Shown: one piece after another, positions 11,196-22,963 of the stretch
How the letters are laid out: each line of letters opens with the position of its first letter
Numbering within the stretch: the stretch's first letter is position 1
Origin: Parasponia andersonii
Taxonomy: Eukaryota; Streptophyta; Magnoliopsida; Rosales; Cannabaceae
Length of the DNA: 64,000 nucleotides
Direction of reading: 5' to 3'
NCBI GenBank assembly: GCA_002914805.1
Contig: JXTB01000041.1
Span: 82,515-146,514 of the forward strand
The notes under the pieces: generated by a model
Seen by the model: only the letters and a program-made list of their open reading frames with translations
The model's database searches: none
What the model was told of the DNA's origin: nothing
Program-made: the position numbers and the translations under genes

Positions 11196-12451
11196 TTTAC
11201 TGCAAAACAAAGTTAGTAAAAAAAAGGACCTCACACACTCTCTCATGTGTTTCACTCAAATAATGGATCGTTTAATTTCACTCGTGTTTCACTTAAATAT
11301 CAGATTGGCTTTTACCCTCTAATGTGCTCACTACTCTTGCCTTTTTCCACTTATAATTTCTCTACAAGTTCTTATTAAACTAATTCAAACAAATAGCAGA
11401 ATTTCTTTACAACAATTCACACCAAAATCCACCAATCAAATTAGGATTTAATGTATCAACCTGGAATAATAGTTTTAGGAAACTTTGAAGGGTCACATGA
11501 AGCAAAAAAACAAGAGAAAAACACAAACAAAACTGTAAAGACTCTGAAAGTAATGAAAACGATAGATTTTAGGCCCGAAAATTGGATGAATGGTACATAG
11601 TTGGTTCAAATTATAGGGCTTAGAATAAGCTTCGATTTGATATATAATAATTGTTGTTTTGATACCCGAATTAAAAATTACTATCATTTTAAGGAAGCAC
11701 TCTCAAAATCTTATAATTCGACTAGAGATTCTTCTTCTCTCTCTCTCTTTTTTTTTTTTTTTTTTTGATTTCAGGATTCTTTTCTTTGTTTTTTTTTTTT
11801 TTAAATCATGAACCCAAATATTGATCGAAGAATACAAAGATTAAATAGAAATAAAATTCAAACTTAAAAGCAATCAAGAATAAAAAATCTAAATTTGGCT
11901 ACGACAAGACAGAATAAGTTTGATTACGTTTTTTTTTACGATTTAGATGAAACAAAGAAGAGAAAATATAGGTAATTATATTTGGTTAGAAGAATCTCAT
12001 CTTCTAATAGAATCAGTTGTTGTAAATAATACGACATTTATATAATAACAAATTCCTTCTTTCTGAAACAAATGCAGTTATATTTATTTATTTTTTTGAG
12101 TAAGCAATTATAAGTAGGTTTGAGGAAACCATTTGATTCAAATATTTGAATGTTTAATAAGGAAGATTGTGTTACAGTATGGCATTTGCGAAGCTTTAGG
12201 AAGTCAGTATGGTTGAGTGATTTAAGGAAATTTATCGAGAATATTCATCTAAAGGGAATGAATTTAGACACAAGTAGTTCCATTTCCATAACAAACTCCT
12301 GCATCGGTAAACAACTTTCTCTTCATCTCTTCAATTCATCACCCTCCTCCTCCTGCTCCTTAAGAATCAGAATTCAGACAGGGGTCTTTTGCAGCTAGAT
12401 CTTTTTTTTTTTTGAACGAGTATGGTATATATGTATGTATATATATAGTGG
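11196..12451. other. Leader/LTR remnant of the chromovirus element and 5' flank of the WAT1-related gene
   Basis: The part up to about 11670 is probably the untranslated leader of the Gypsy element. Beyond it lie CT and T tracts (about 11738-11802) and AT-rich DNA that may hold a worn LTR, whose ends I cannot define. No gene is recognised; the frame at 12150-12398 resembles nothing known. The last few hundred bases should contain the promoter of the transporter gene; TA-rich blocks occur near 12424-12447. Confidence 0.4.
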
Positions 12452-14917
12452 ATGATGGATATAGGATTGTCGAAGACATGGTTCAAATGGTCGCAGGTGG
12501 TGTTAGCCATGTTACTGGTCCAAGTATTCTCAACCGGTATGCAAGTGTTGTCAAGAGTGGCACTTGTTAAGGGTACATTCGTTTTTGCACTCATGACATA
12601 TCGTAATGTGGTTGCTGCTATTTGTGTTGCCCCTCTTGCCTATTATTTCGAAAGGTTTTATTATGAGTTTTCATGGTTCTTTCCCTTTTTCATTTTCCTG
12701 GTTTTTATTATTTATTTATGTAAATGTTGTTGTGAAGTTGAATGGTTCCCCCCCGCCCCCTTTTTTTTTTTTTTTTTTTTGTTGTTGTTGTTGTTTTTCG
12801 CAGAGGTCAGGAAATGAAGTTTGGTTGGGTAGTTTGGTTCTGGCTCTTTGTCAATGCCTTAACCGGGTAAGCCATTTTGTTAAATGTGGTTTACCATTTT
12901 TTGACACACTGATTGATAGTATGAGTACATTTGTAGTATTTATTTCAATTTTGACATTTATGATATGAACTCAAGTAGTTAGGCTAAAAGTGATTTCTAG
13001 ATCAAGGATGACATATGACAATTTTATATCTACCGAAAATTTTTGGCTAAGCACTCTATCTGACTTATGTTCAATTGTAATTAACTCAAATTTTTTATGT
13101 GTAGCTTCACAAAATGGCTGTAACTCAATTTTATTTTGTCAGCTTGAGGCTTTGTTAAGTTGAAATTTACATGCTACATTCACTTTCATTGTGTATCATA
13201 TATGCATTGCAGGGTAGGAACTATGGGACTATTCTATTATGGTCTACGAGACACAACAGCTACATATGCTACCAACTTCCTTAACTTAATTCCCATAGTC
13301 ACTTTTGTCTTCTCCATCATCACCAGGTATGGTTTTTTGATGGAAAACTTTTTATCCATGTTTTATATGATTGACCAACTTTTTCCTGTTTACAATTTCC
13401 TTACAAAAATAATGTATTGATTTGATCAAGATTTTGTTTCTGCATCTTATGTGTTTGTAGAATGGAGCAACTGAGACTGGGAACCAGAGCAGGTAAAGTT
13501 AAGACTATTGGGGCGATATTATGTGTTAGTGGAGCTCTAACCACCAGTCTTTACAAGGGAAAAGAATTCTATATTGGTCATCACAACATCGAGTCTCATA
13601 CCAATACACCGACACCCCATGCTCATTGGGCACGTGGCACAATCATGTTGGTCGGAAGCAGCCTTTCCTATTCATCATGGTTCATAGCACAAGTATGTAT
13701 AAATATATATGGCCACCAATTTGATAGGTATACATAGATATTATTTTGACCAATAAAAATTTATTATATATATTTTTTGTATTAAAAAATAAAAATAAGA
13801 AAAAATATTAATAATATACGTTTTTTTATGCACTCTAATATAATTATTAGATCACCGTTAGATAAATAATGATCTAATGATTAAAAAAAAATACTTATAC
13901 ATAGGTAAAAAAAAAAATATCTACTGGTAATCAATATATAATATATGTATATATATGCCCTTAATTTTTATTTTATTTGGTAGTGAGTAGTGGCTATAAC
14001 TCTGCAATTCTTTGATTGTTATGTTTGTTTGTTTCTTTCTTCATTTCTCTCACACTACATTTCTGCTCTTTTCTTATTTTAATACAGGTTAAACTGCAGA
14101 AACTATTTCCATATATATATTGTGCAACAATGTTGACATGCATTATATCATCCTTGCAATCAGTGGTCATAGGTCTATGTTTTGATACACATTCAGCTGC
14201 TTGGAGTTTAGGCTGGAATGTACAATTGGTTACTATAATTTACTCGGTACGCTTACTCTTGCAAACAATAGTCCATAAAATTGTCACCATCTAGATATAG
14301 ATAGAGTTTCTAAACTAAAATTGTCAAGTGGAATATTCCTTTCAAATTGTACATTTTCAACTGATAAAGGAGAGTGGTTTTCCTACTTGAACTTCCAACA
14401 ATTAGTGAATCAGTACTGATTCTTAAGTTCTGTACTAACTGTTTGAAGTCTGCTAATGTGTACAGGGAACACTTGCTACAGCTGTAAATTTTTGCCTCCT
14501 TTCTTGGGCAATATCAATCCAAGGCCCCGCTTATCCTCCCATGTTCAATCCTCTTGCTCTAATTTTTGTGGCATTTTTAGAAGCTCTCATACTTGGCGAA
14601 GCCATCACAGTTGGAACGTACGTATGGTTGTTATACCTTGATAATCATATACTTTCACATGAAATCCATGCTCTAGTTCCATAACATTCATACTATTTGT
14701 GCATATGGATTAACTGAAATCTAACACCGCGAATCGATCGGAATTATGTTATTGCAGTTTGCTTGGCATTGTCCTGATCATAACAGGGTTGTACTCCTTT
14801 TTGTGGGGCAAAAGGAAAGAGATGAAAGGCTTGTCTCAGCAGCAGAGGGTGGAGTCTGAGGAACGAGGAAATCTGAATTCTGAGGTCAATGAAAGACCAC
14901 AGACATCCGTACTTTGA
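12452..14917 (+). CDS. WAT1-related protein (EamA-type transporter)
   Basis: Seven exons fit with consistent phases: 12452-12654, 12804-12866, 13213-13326, 13461-13692, 14088-14246, 14466-14617 and 14758-14917, giving about 360 aa, normal for WAT1-related proteins. Family signatures are TYRNVVAAICVAPLAYYFER, MGLFYYGLRDTTATYATNFLNL (exon 3), SWFIAQ (end of exon 4), and GPAYPPMFNPLALIFVA with FLEALILGEAITVGT (exon 6). The protein is very hydrophobic, in line with ten membrane helices in two EamA repeats, and ends in a charged cytosolic tail. Arabidopsis WAT1 exports auxin from the vacuole; relatives move other metabolites, so the substrate is unknown. ATG 12452 and 12455 are both in frame; the first is used. 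No defect is seen. A MITE-like sequence lies in intron 4. Confidence 0.85.
13744..13937. mobile_element. Possible MITE in intron 4 of the WAT1-related gene
   Basis: The right end (TAGGT, an A-run, then TATCTACTGGTAATCAA) resembles the right end of the MITE at 2967-3183, and the inner GATCA/TGATC inverted segments are similar. The left end is poorly conserved. It is flanked on the right by TA repeats. Relationship inferred by eye. Confidence 0.35.
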
Positions 14918-15701
14918 CATAGGACACTGACGTTAGTCAACATTGGATTCAATGAACACCCTTTTACCGGTTTGATGAAAACATTCGTGAAGTTTGTTGG
15001 AATAAGTCTGAAAGATTTGGTTTGGCTACTTAGTTAGAACTTCAAGTTGATATGGTAGATATCTCTAGCAGTTGAAAACTTCATCTGTATATATTGAAAA
15101 GAAGCTCAGAGCTGATCAGTTCTTGTTACCGAGTAGTCGAACTTTCTCTGGTATCACTCTAAATAACCGGTTGAGATTCTAAATACAAATGCAGAACTAG
15201 CTTCTTACTTGTTCTCTTCCCTTTTTGAGCTTACAATGAAAAAATGTTCCGGAATTTACTTGGCCTACTTGAAATTCATGGTCGAAGTCACAACTAAGAA
15301 AAGAGCCCAAATTGAGGAAAACATCTCTACTAACTTGATGAAAAGAAACTGAGTTGGAACAATGTTACATTAAGCCAACTCCTTGATGTTATTCCAATGA
15401 GAAATAAGGTTGACTTTGAGTGAATGGTGAAGAAAATGCTGTCCATAATCGGACTAAAATTCTTTTATTAATATTATCGTAGGAGTATTGTTTTAGTATC
15501 TGTGGCTTCAGAAAACACGTAGTTTTCTTGTCCCATTTCAATGTTGTTTCGTTCTTAGAGAAATATTAATGTTAAATGCATTAAGTAGATTTTAAGTCTA
15601 TCCACCAGAATAGATCTGATAATAAAAATCACGTGAATCTTACCGTAATAAATGACTGAGATTAGTCTATAATAGTCCTATGCATATGGAAATACAAAAA
15701 T
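14918..15701. other. Intergenic DNA between the WAT1-related gene and the Tat-type element
   Basis: Contains the 3' UTR of the transporter gene and about 0.6 kb of unique-looking DNA. No gene or repeat was recognised. Confidence 0.6.
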
Positions 15702-15706
15702 ACAAG

Positions 15707-16372
15707 TGTTGTGCGGTCTAAAATCTATATGTTGGTCAATATCAAAAAGGGAAAGTTAGCGATCAAGTTAGACGCATCAGGTCGCATAAGAATTTTCTTT
15801 ATCAAAGTGCGATCTCCTCCGAATGAGTTAAGTGCGATCTCCTCCAAATAAATTAAGAACAACCTCCTCCAAATGAGTTAAGTGCGACCTCCTCCAAATG
15901 AGTTAAATGTGACCAGTATGAAAAGGAAACTAGATAACGGGTAATCTACAAAGGGAAACAAAGTTTCTCTTTGAAGATCGACCAATCGTTCCGTTTAAGT
16001 TATTACCCAGTTATATTATTACTCAAATTGTATTTTCTGATTACATACTTACCTGTTTTCACTATTGGGAAATATTGAGCTACCCTCACCTATATAAGGG
16101 GAGTTCAATACTGCTGCGGGAGACTTTTACTTTTACTTCTTCTTTCTGGACTATACTCTATATCTCTCTCTCTGGACTCTCACCTTCAAACTTAAAGAAA
16201 CTCTCATAATTCTCCAGAAAGTAGTGAAAGACAGTAGACGTAGGCTCATCTTTATTGGGGCTGAACTACTATAAAATTCTTGCCTCTTTACTTGCTGATT
16301 TATCAACCTTTTTTACACATAAGCCACATCTTATAATTTCCTAAATTCATTGTTGACAAAACCTACTCAACA
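15707..16372 (+). repeat. 5' LTR of the Tat-type element
   Basis: 666 bp, TGTTG..CAACA ends. A 25-bp tandem repeat (four units plus part, 15805 to about 15912, consensus AAGTGCGACCTCCTCCAAATGAGTT) lies in the U3 region. A TATA box (TATATAAG, 16091-16098) follows, so the R region probably starts shortly after 16120. Confidence 0.9.
16091..16098 (+). promoter_or_regulatory. LTR TATA box
   Basis: TATATAAG in the 5' LTR, conserved at 28867-28874 in the 3' LTR and at 32703-32710 in the solo LTR of the same family. Its conservation and its place downstream of the U3 repeats support a promoter role. Confidence 0.7.
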
Positions 16373-16374
16373 AT

Positions 16375-16390
16375 TGGCGCTAGAAGGAGG
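16375..16390 (+). other. Putative primer binding site of the Tat-type element
   Basis: TGGCGCTAGAAGGAGG starts two bases after the 5' LTR end, the position of a primer site. I cannot name the tRNA. Its presence on this side only fixes the element's + orientation. Confidence 0.55.
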
Positions 16391-16431
16391 GCTATTCCAG
16401 CAAAAAATTCTGTCAATTTCGCTTCTTAACA

Positions 16432-18201
16432 ATGGCAAACACCAGAAACACGGGAACTAGCCAAAACCAACCCCAAAGCACTGTTGCTGCATAGGTAGAT
16501 CCTGTTCAGGATCAGCCTGCCGTGACTACACCAGAAAATATTACCCAGAGACAGGATTGCATGGAGGAGGTACTGGTGAACCTTCAGCAAATCACTAGTC
16601 ACATTAAGGACTCTCTACGATGACTTGCTGAGAGACAGATGGTGACTTCACTATAGCACAAACGTCCCAGAGGACGTCCTGCTCAACTACCTGAGAGAGG
16701 AATTTAGATCCTAGAGACAGGGTACCGTGACCAGCATAAAACCTAGCAAGAGTGTCATAGAGATCGTACCTCTAAGGGAAAAGGCAAGGTCGCAGACTTA
16801 CCTCTGGAATCTGGTACTGAAAGTTCGAGCACTGATCGTGATCATGGAGAACCTTCTCAGAGAGCAACCATCAATCGTGATTGTCTAAACAACGAGCAAA
16901 AACGTCAATCGAGGAGCGTCTTTGAAAGAATTAGTAGGGAGTCTCAACAGAATCCTGCGTCTTTGAAAGAATTAGTAGGGAGTCTCAACAGAATCCTGCA
17001 GACCTAAGATAACATCTAGAACAGCGACGTAGTCAGGAGCAATCCACATTGCATCATAACGACCGAAGTTGATCTCATCACACTATTGCATTAGAAACCC
17101 TACAAAGGTCACAGCAGACCATGCCTGACCAATCTACCTTATATCGTGATAACGACCAAAAGATACCCCTACCACCAATAAAGATAATGTTCTCCCTCCG
17201 TACATCGATGTTCATAATTTGAGGATCGCATTAGATTCACCTGCTGGTTAGGACGATGAGTTCGCTGATGGGTATCGTCAATCGCCATTCAGTGAGGAGG
17301 TTTGAGCTGATGCCTTACCTGCTAGATTCAAACTTTCCACCATAATACTTTTGATAGGAAAACTGATCTACAAGACCATATGGATCACTTCAGCGACCTG
17401 ATAGAACTTCATCGTGCCGATGATCTCGCACGTTGCAGATGTTTTGCTATAACTCTCATAGGAGCAGTGAAGAAGTGGTTCCGAGGACTCAAGTCTGGTT
17501 CAATCTCATTCTGGCAACAACTTCAGACTACATTCTTGAGATAATTCCAGGCTGCGAAGAATTTTATTGTTCCACTGGTCAGTCTCTCTTCTATTCGGCA
17601 AGGTCCGGAGGAAACTCTACGATCTTACCTGAATGAGGAGTTTTAACTCTAATGATGGCTGAGGTGCGACCAGAGACTAAACTCTGGGAAGAGTTACTTA
17701 AGCGAGAATGCAGAACTCTTGAAGACTTCTATTGAAGAGTTGGTCAACATCTGAGGGTGGAATCTTTACGCGAGAATCTTTAAAAGACGACAAAGGGAGG
17801 AGGAAAAGATGCTACTAAAGATGCGACCACAACCAAAACCAATAATAACAAGAAGTCAAACAAAAGAAGTAATGAATAATCGACTGAGAAGCATCCCAAA
17901 CAAAAAAAAATAGGAGGTTCCAAGAGCTCCTATAAGATTCAACAACTATACTGAGCTGAACGCACCCATGGATCATATCTATACGGTCATAAACCAGCAG
18001 GAGCGATATGGTCAACTGGAACTGATAAAAAGGGATAGAGCGAGGTGTGATCCTAACAAGTTCTGCCGGTATCACAATGACATTGGACACGATACCAATA
18101 ATTACTTTGCCTTAAAAGATGAAATCGAAAGATTAATTAAAGAAGGGCAGCTGCGGCAGTACACTAAACAGAATAATGAAAGACGAGAAGAAAACCGATA
18201 G
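16432..18201 (+). pseudogene. Tat-type gag remnant
   Basis: The frame opens at ATG 16432 (MANTRNTGTSQNQ) and soon meets TAG near 16492 and TGA near 16620. The capsid-like core is readable at about 17330-17760: KTDLQDHMDHFSDLIELH, ARCRCFAITLIGAVKKWFRGL, SISFWQQLQTTFLR, and RQGPEETLRSYLNEEF. The C-terminal part at 17968-18201 contains CRYHNDIGHDTNNYFALKDEI, the Tat gag signature. A perfect 41-bp tandem duplication at 16916-16997 shifts the frame. Several frameshifts and stops make the gene non-functional. Confidence 0.75.
16916..16997 (+). repeat. Perfect 41-bp tandem duplication in gag
   Basis: The 41 bp beginning GCGTCTTTGAAAGAATTAG at 16916 are repeated without change from 16957. 41 is not a multiple of three, so the duplication breaks the gag frame. 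Identity of the copies suggests a recent event, or an assembly artefact. Confidence 0.85.
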
Positions 18202-21200
18202 TGACCTCTAGAAATTCAATGCGAGGTGTGAACTATTTTTGGAGGACCGCATGTTGGTGGAGATTCGAAGAGAGCGTAAGATAGGTACGCACGAGAAGCA
18301 CGACAGCAACAGTTGACCAATGTCACGCATCTTGATAGTGACCATGAAAGCTTCAACTGGTACCAGATATGAATATTACTTTCACAGAGCAGGATGCAAT
18401 GGAGGTCTATTACTTACACAATGATGCGTTGGTCATAAAGATTAATTGTGGAAGCACGCAACTATGGTGAGTATTGGTCGATAATGGAAGTGTTGTTGAC
18501 ATCTTATACTATGATGCCTTCAAGAAGATGGGATTGAGTGAAAGTGACCTAAAGCCCGCTGTCACTCCACTTTACGGATTTACTGGTAATAGTGGCATAA
18601 TTGAGTTAATGGTCAACATTGGAACTTATCCTAGGATTTCAACAGTAATAACCCAATTCTTAGTTGTGGATTATCCCTATGCATTTAATGCTGTACTAGA
18701 AAGACCAATATTGAGGGAAAGTTGAGCAGTTACTTTAATCTACCACCTCGCTATGAAGTTCCTGACTTAACATGGAGTAGGCGAAGTGCGAGGCAACCAA
18801 TATGATGCGAGGACTTGTTATAATAATTCAATAAAGCTCGCAGCAAAAGATATGACACCTCGCACAATGATGGTCCAGCTACAAGGTGAATTGCCAAGTA
18901 AAGTGTCGAAGGAAGCGTCAGGCAAAACGTTAACTGATTATCTCGACCCTCGAGAAATCGATGGAGAGATCAAGACTGGACCTATAGAAGACTTAGAAGA
19001 TTTACCGATTGATAGGTCTTCGAAGATTTTAAAAATTGGAGCAAAACTTCAAGAACCTGTGCAAACTTCATTGGTTGCTTTTCTGAAATCAAACTTGGAT
19101 ATCTTTGCATGGCAATATTCGGATATGGTGGGGATTGATCTGAATATCATGTATCATCGCCTTAATATAGATACAACGAATAAGCTTGTATGGCAAAAAA
19201 GAAGAGCCATAAATCCAGAACACTACATCGCATTGAAAGAAGAGATAGAGAAGCTGCTCAAAATTAGATTCATCATGGAATCTTTCTACCCAAACTGGCT
19301 TGCAAATTCAGTTTTAGTAAAGAAACCCAACGAGAAGTGGAGAACTTGTATCAATTTCACCGACCTCAACAAAGCATGCCCGAAGGATAGTTTTTCCCTT
19401 CCAAGGATTGACCAGCTTATAGATGCAATGTCGGGGCATGAACTCTTAAGCTTTATGGACACGTTTTCTGGATACAATCAAATCCCTATGTACGAGCTAG
19501 ATGAGGAGCATACCTCGTTCATCACTAATCGAGAATTGTACTGTTATAAGAAGATGCCCTTTGGACTCATCAACATAGGAGCAACTTATCAGCGTCTTGT
19601 CAATATGATATTTGCAAAACAAATTGGCAAGACAATGGAAGTATATGTTGATGACATGTTAGTAAAGTCGAAGAAAGTTGAAGATCACATCAAGATCTCG
19701 ATGAAATTATCAGATGAATCTGAACCTCCAGAAGTGCGATTTGGAGTAGGATCTTAAAAATTCTTAAGGTTCATGGTCAACCGGTGAAGAATCGAGGCTA
19801 ACCGCAAGAAGATACAAGCACTAATCAATATGCAATCCCCTCGCAAACCTAAAGATGTGTAGAGGCTGGCGGGAAGAGTGACTGTATTGAGTCAATTTGT
19901 ATCCAGGTCAACCGATAAATGCTAACCATTCTTTGAAGTATTGAAGGATTCGAAGAAGTTCGAGTGGACTAAAAAATGCGAGCAAGTATTTCAAGAATTA
20001 AAAGCATACTTAGGTTCTCCTCCACTCTTGTTGAAGCCAAACTTAGGGGAAGAGTTATACTTGTATCTCGCTGTTTCCAAATATGCAACAAGTGTTGTGT
20101 TAATTCGAGAAGAAGAAAAATACAGCGACCTGTATATTACATAAGTAAAAATTTTCTTGATGCCGAACCAAGATATCCAGAGATGGAGAAGTTGGCATTA
20201 GCTCATCATATCCAGGAAGCTTCGACCTTATTTTTATGTGCACTCCATCAAAGTTTTCACGAATTTTCCATTAAAGCAGGTTTTGCAAAAACCTGAGGCT
20301 TCAGGACGACTACTTAAGTAGACCGTTGAGTTGAGTTAATTTGACATCAGTTTTCAACCTCGCACTGCAATTAAAGTTCAAGATCGCAGATTTTATTACA
20401 GAGTTTATGTATGATGTCAATCTCCCTATAGAAGTGATCAAAAAACCTGCTATAGATTTATCAAGATTGTGGAAACTTTACGTCGATGGATTGTTAAAAG
20501 AGAATGGAGCCAGTGCGAGCTTAGTAATAATCAATCCTGAAGGGCACAATATTCATTGTGCACTTCGCTTCAAATTTTTAACATCGAATAATGATGCAGA
20601 ATATGAAGCACTGATAGCTGGGCTAAAGTTCGTACAAGAAATGAAGGCAAAAATGATTGAAGTATACAGTGATTCTGAGCTAGTCGTTTGTCAAGTGATC
20701 GGCAATTATCAAGCAAGAGGAGAGAGAATGATGGCTTACTTACAAGAGGTACGACGAATGTTCTTGACATTTACTGCTTATAACATTCAACTTCTTCCTC
20801 GCATTAAGAATACTCGGGCAGATGCTCTAGCTAAGCTCGCCTCAACAAAAGATGTCGAGTTATTAAAGGTGGTTCCTATCAAATTTCTTGCCAAACTAAG
20901 TATCGAGGTAGAGCCCTAGGTAACCCTACCAGTTGAGAAAAAACCATCGTAGATGGATCCTATAATGAAGTATCTACAAAATGGCGATCTCCCAGAAAGC
21001 AAAGACAATACAAAGCGACTTTGAATGAAGGCAGCTCGCTATATTATCTATGATCAGAAGCTTTATCGAAGAAGTTTTAGCTCGCCATTATTATTATGTG
21101 ATGATGAAGAAACGGCGCACTACATTATGAAGGAGATTTATGAAGGAATATGTGGAAACCATTCAGGGGGGCAGGCACTTGCGAACAAGGCTCTCAGACA

Positions 21201-22182
21201 AAGGTATTTTTAGCTAACTATGAAGAAGGATACAATGGAATTTGCTAGGAGATGTGACAAATATCAACGATTTGCGACTGTTCCTAGAATGCCACATGTT
21301 CCTCTAACTCCATTGACTTGTCCATGGCCATTTACAGTATGGGGAATTGATATTATCGAAATACTTCTATTAGCACGAGGTGGATTAAAGTATGCAGTGG
21401 TCACAGACGATTATTTTACCAAGTGGATAGAAGCAGAAGTATTGAGTACCATTTTCGCAAAACAGATAATAGATTTTGTTTACGAATCTATAATCTACCG
21501 TTATGGTATACCACATACTATAATTTCTGATAATGGAAAACAATTTTACTGCGATGAGTTTCGTAACTTCTGCAACAACTTAGGCATCAAGAAGAGTTTC
21601 TCCGCTGTTGTTTATCCACAAGTCAATGGGAAGGTCGAACCCATAAACAAGATATCTAAACAGAACCTAAAAACAAAGCTGGAAGAGCACAAAAGAGTTT
21701 GGCCAGATATGCTTCCTGAAGTATTATGGGCTTATCGTACCACTCAATGAACTACTACGGGAGAGAGTCCATTCTCTTTAGCTTATGGATACGAAGCAAT
21801 GGTACCAGTAGAAATTGGTGTGAGCTCTCTACAACGATCTACCTATGAGCAAGATCAGAATAACGTACTAATGAGGATTGAGCTCGATCTTTTAGAAGAA
21901 AGGCGCGAGCAGTCTCAGCTTTAGATCACATCATATCAACAGTGCACTGCTCGATATTATAACTCTAAAGTTAGAAGCAGGGGATTTGAAGTTGGTGATC
22001 TTGTTCTTCGACAAGTTCTACCTAATAATAAAGAGCACAGTGCTGGTGTGTTTGGACCCATTTGGGAGGGACCATATGTTATTGATGCCGTCATTCGACT
22101 TGGGACATATAAGTTAGCTCGCATTGGTGGAAAAAAAGAGCATGCTTGGAATGTAGAACAACTTCGTCGCTATTATCAGTAA
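18202..22182 (+). pseudogene. Tat-type pol remnant: protease, reverse transcriptase, RNase H, integrase
   Basis: Order on the + strand: protease at 18474-18725 with VDNGSVVDILYYDAFKKMGL (Asn where Ser or Thr is usual after the catalytic Asp); RT in 18786-19757 with FTDLNKACPKDSF, FMDTFSGYNQI, KKMPFGLINIGATYQRL and the catalytic YVDDMLVKS; RNase H at 20341-20919 with LYVDGLLKENGAS, NNDAEYEALIAGL, YSDSELVVCQV and DALAKLAS; integrase at 21025-22182 with WGIDIIE, VVTDDYFTKWIEA, ISDNGKQF and VNGKVEPINK (the DDE triad can be placed on these blocks), ending in NVEQLRRYYQ and TAA at 22180. Stops at 18723, 19755, 20144, 20917, 21211 and 21748 and frame changes between blocks show a dead copy. Confidence 0.85.
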
Positions 22183-22963
22183 ATCTTCATGTATATCTTC
22201 GTGTATTTTCAACGACCTAGAGGGTATCTTGTATTCGTCATTCGTCGTCATTCATCAATAAATATATCTTCTTGTTATTTGTCATTTATCGTCATCCATC
22301 AATAAAGATGTCTTTTCTTCGATTATTCAATTTTATTTGGTTAATCTTTTATAGTTTTATGGCAGTCTTCGAACACCATAAAACTCGGGGGGTAGTGGGA
22401 ACAGAATGTTATTTGCTACTTGCTTCCTAAGGGACTATGCAGATATTCATTTAAAGGGGTTGGAATTTTAGAATCACCGAATTCCTAAAATTTCTTAAAA
22501 TCTTAAGATTTTCTCCTCGTTTCATGCCATAGCATGTCGTATTACGCAATTTCCCTCCTCGAACAACAAAGTAACTAAGCAAAATGTTCATTGTTCAATA
22601 TGATATATTGCTATATTACATTTTTCCGTAGAACTTTTAGAAAACAGTATTGAGTTCGCATCACTCATACTTGTTGTTTTCTTAAGCGACCTAACCTATC
22701 CTAACACTTAAAACCCGTTTTAAGTTAGTTGGATTCGAATCGCAATAGCGTACCGATCAGTCACCTAGTGATTAACTACTTGACTAAATTATGCATCTTT
22801 ATATTACAATGCAGTGTTTAATTGTTTTGCAGGAATAAACATCTGACAATAAAACATTCATTGATAAAAGCTCGCACCTGTATGCAAGCAAAGTATTACA
22901 AAGCAAAAAAAGGGGACCAGCTCGCATTTTTCTGAAACTTTGTAAAATAAAAAAATAAATAAT
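22183..22963. other. Spacer between pol and the antisense ORF
   Basis: Non-coding internal part of the retroelement. A purine-rich tract ending in GGGGGGTAGTGGG (about 22386-22398) resembles an internal polypurine tract. A short repeated stretch with CGTCATTCATCAATAAA lies near 22240-22310. Confidence 0.45.

Larger units (their letters stand above)
8840..11670 (-). mobile_element. Chromovirus-type Ty3/Gypsy retrotransposon, 5' part only
   Basis: Minus strand: a possible degenerate initiator-Met primer site near 11654-11667, gag start at 11195, gag pieces, zinc knuckle plus protease, then RT up to 8840, where the Athila-like LTR interrupts it after KTKYGL. The rest of pol and the 3' LTR are not found on the far side of the Athila-like element, so a deletion must have removed them. 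The gag segment WEEMKAVMRKRFV...EEDREATMSRFL is typical of plant chromoviruses; a CRM-like affiliation is a guess. Confidence 0.7.

Noticed and set aside
12452..14917. Function in auxin export claimed from the WAT1 name
   Set aside because: WAT1-related proteins carry varied substrates; sequence alone does not support naming auxin.
22725..22760. tRNA-like GGATTCGAATC (T-arm) sequence
   Set aside because: No matching acceptor or anticodon stem could be found around it; it lies in the retroelement spacer.
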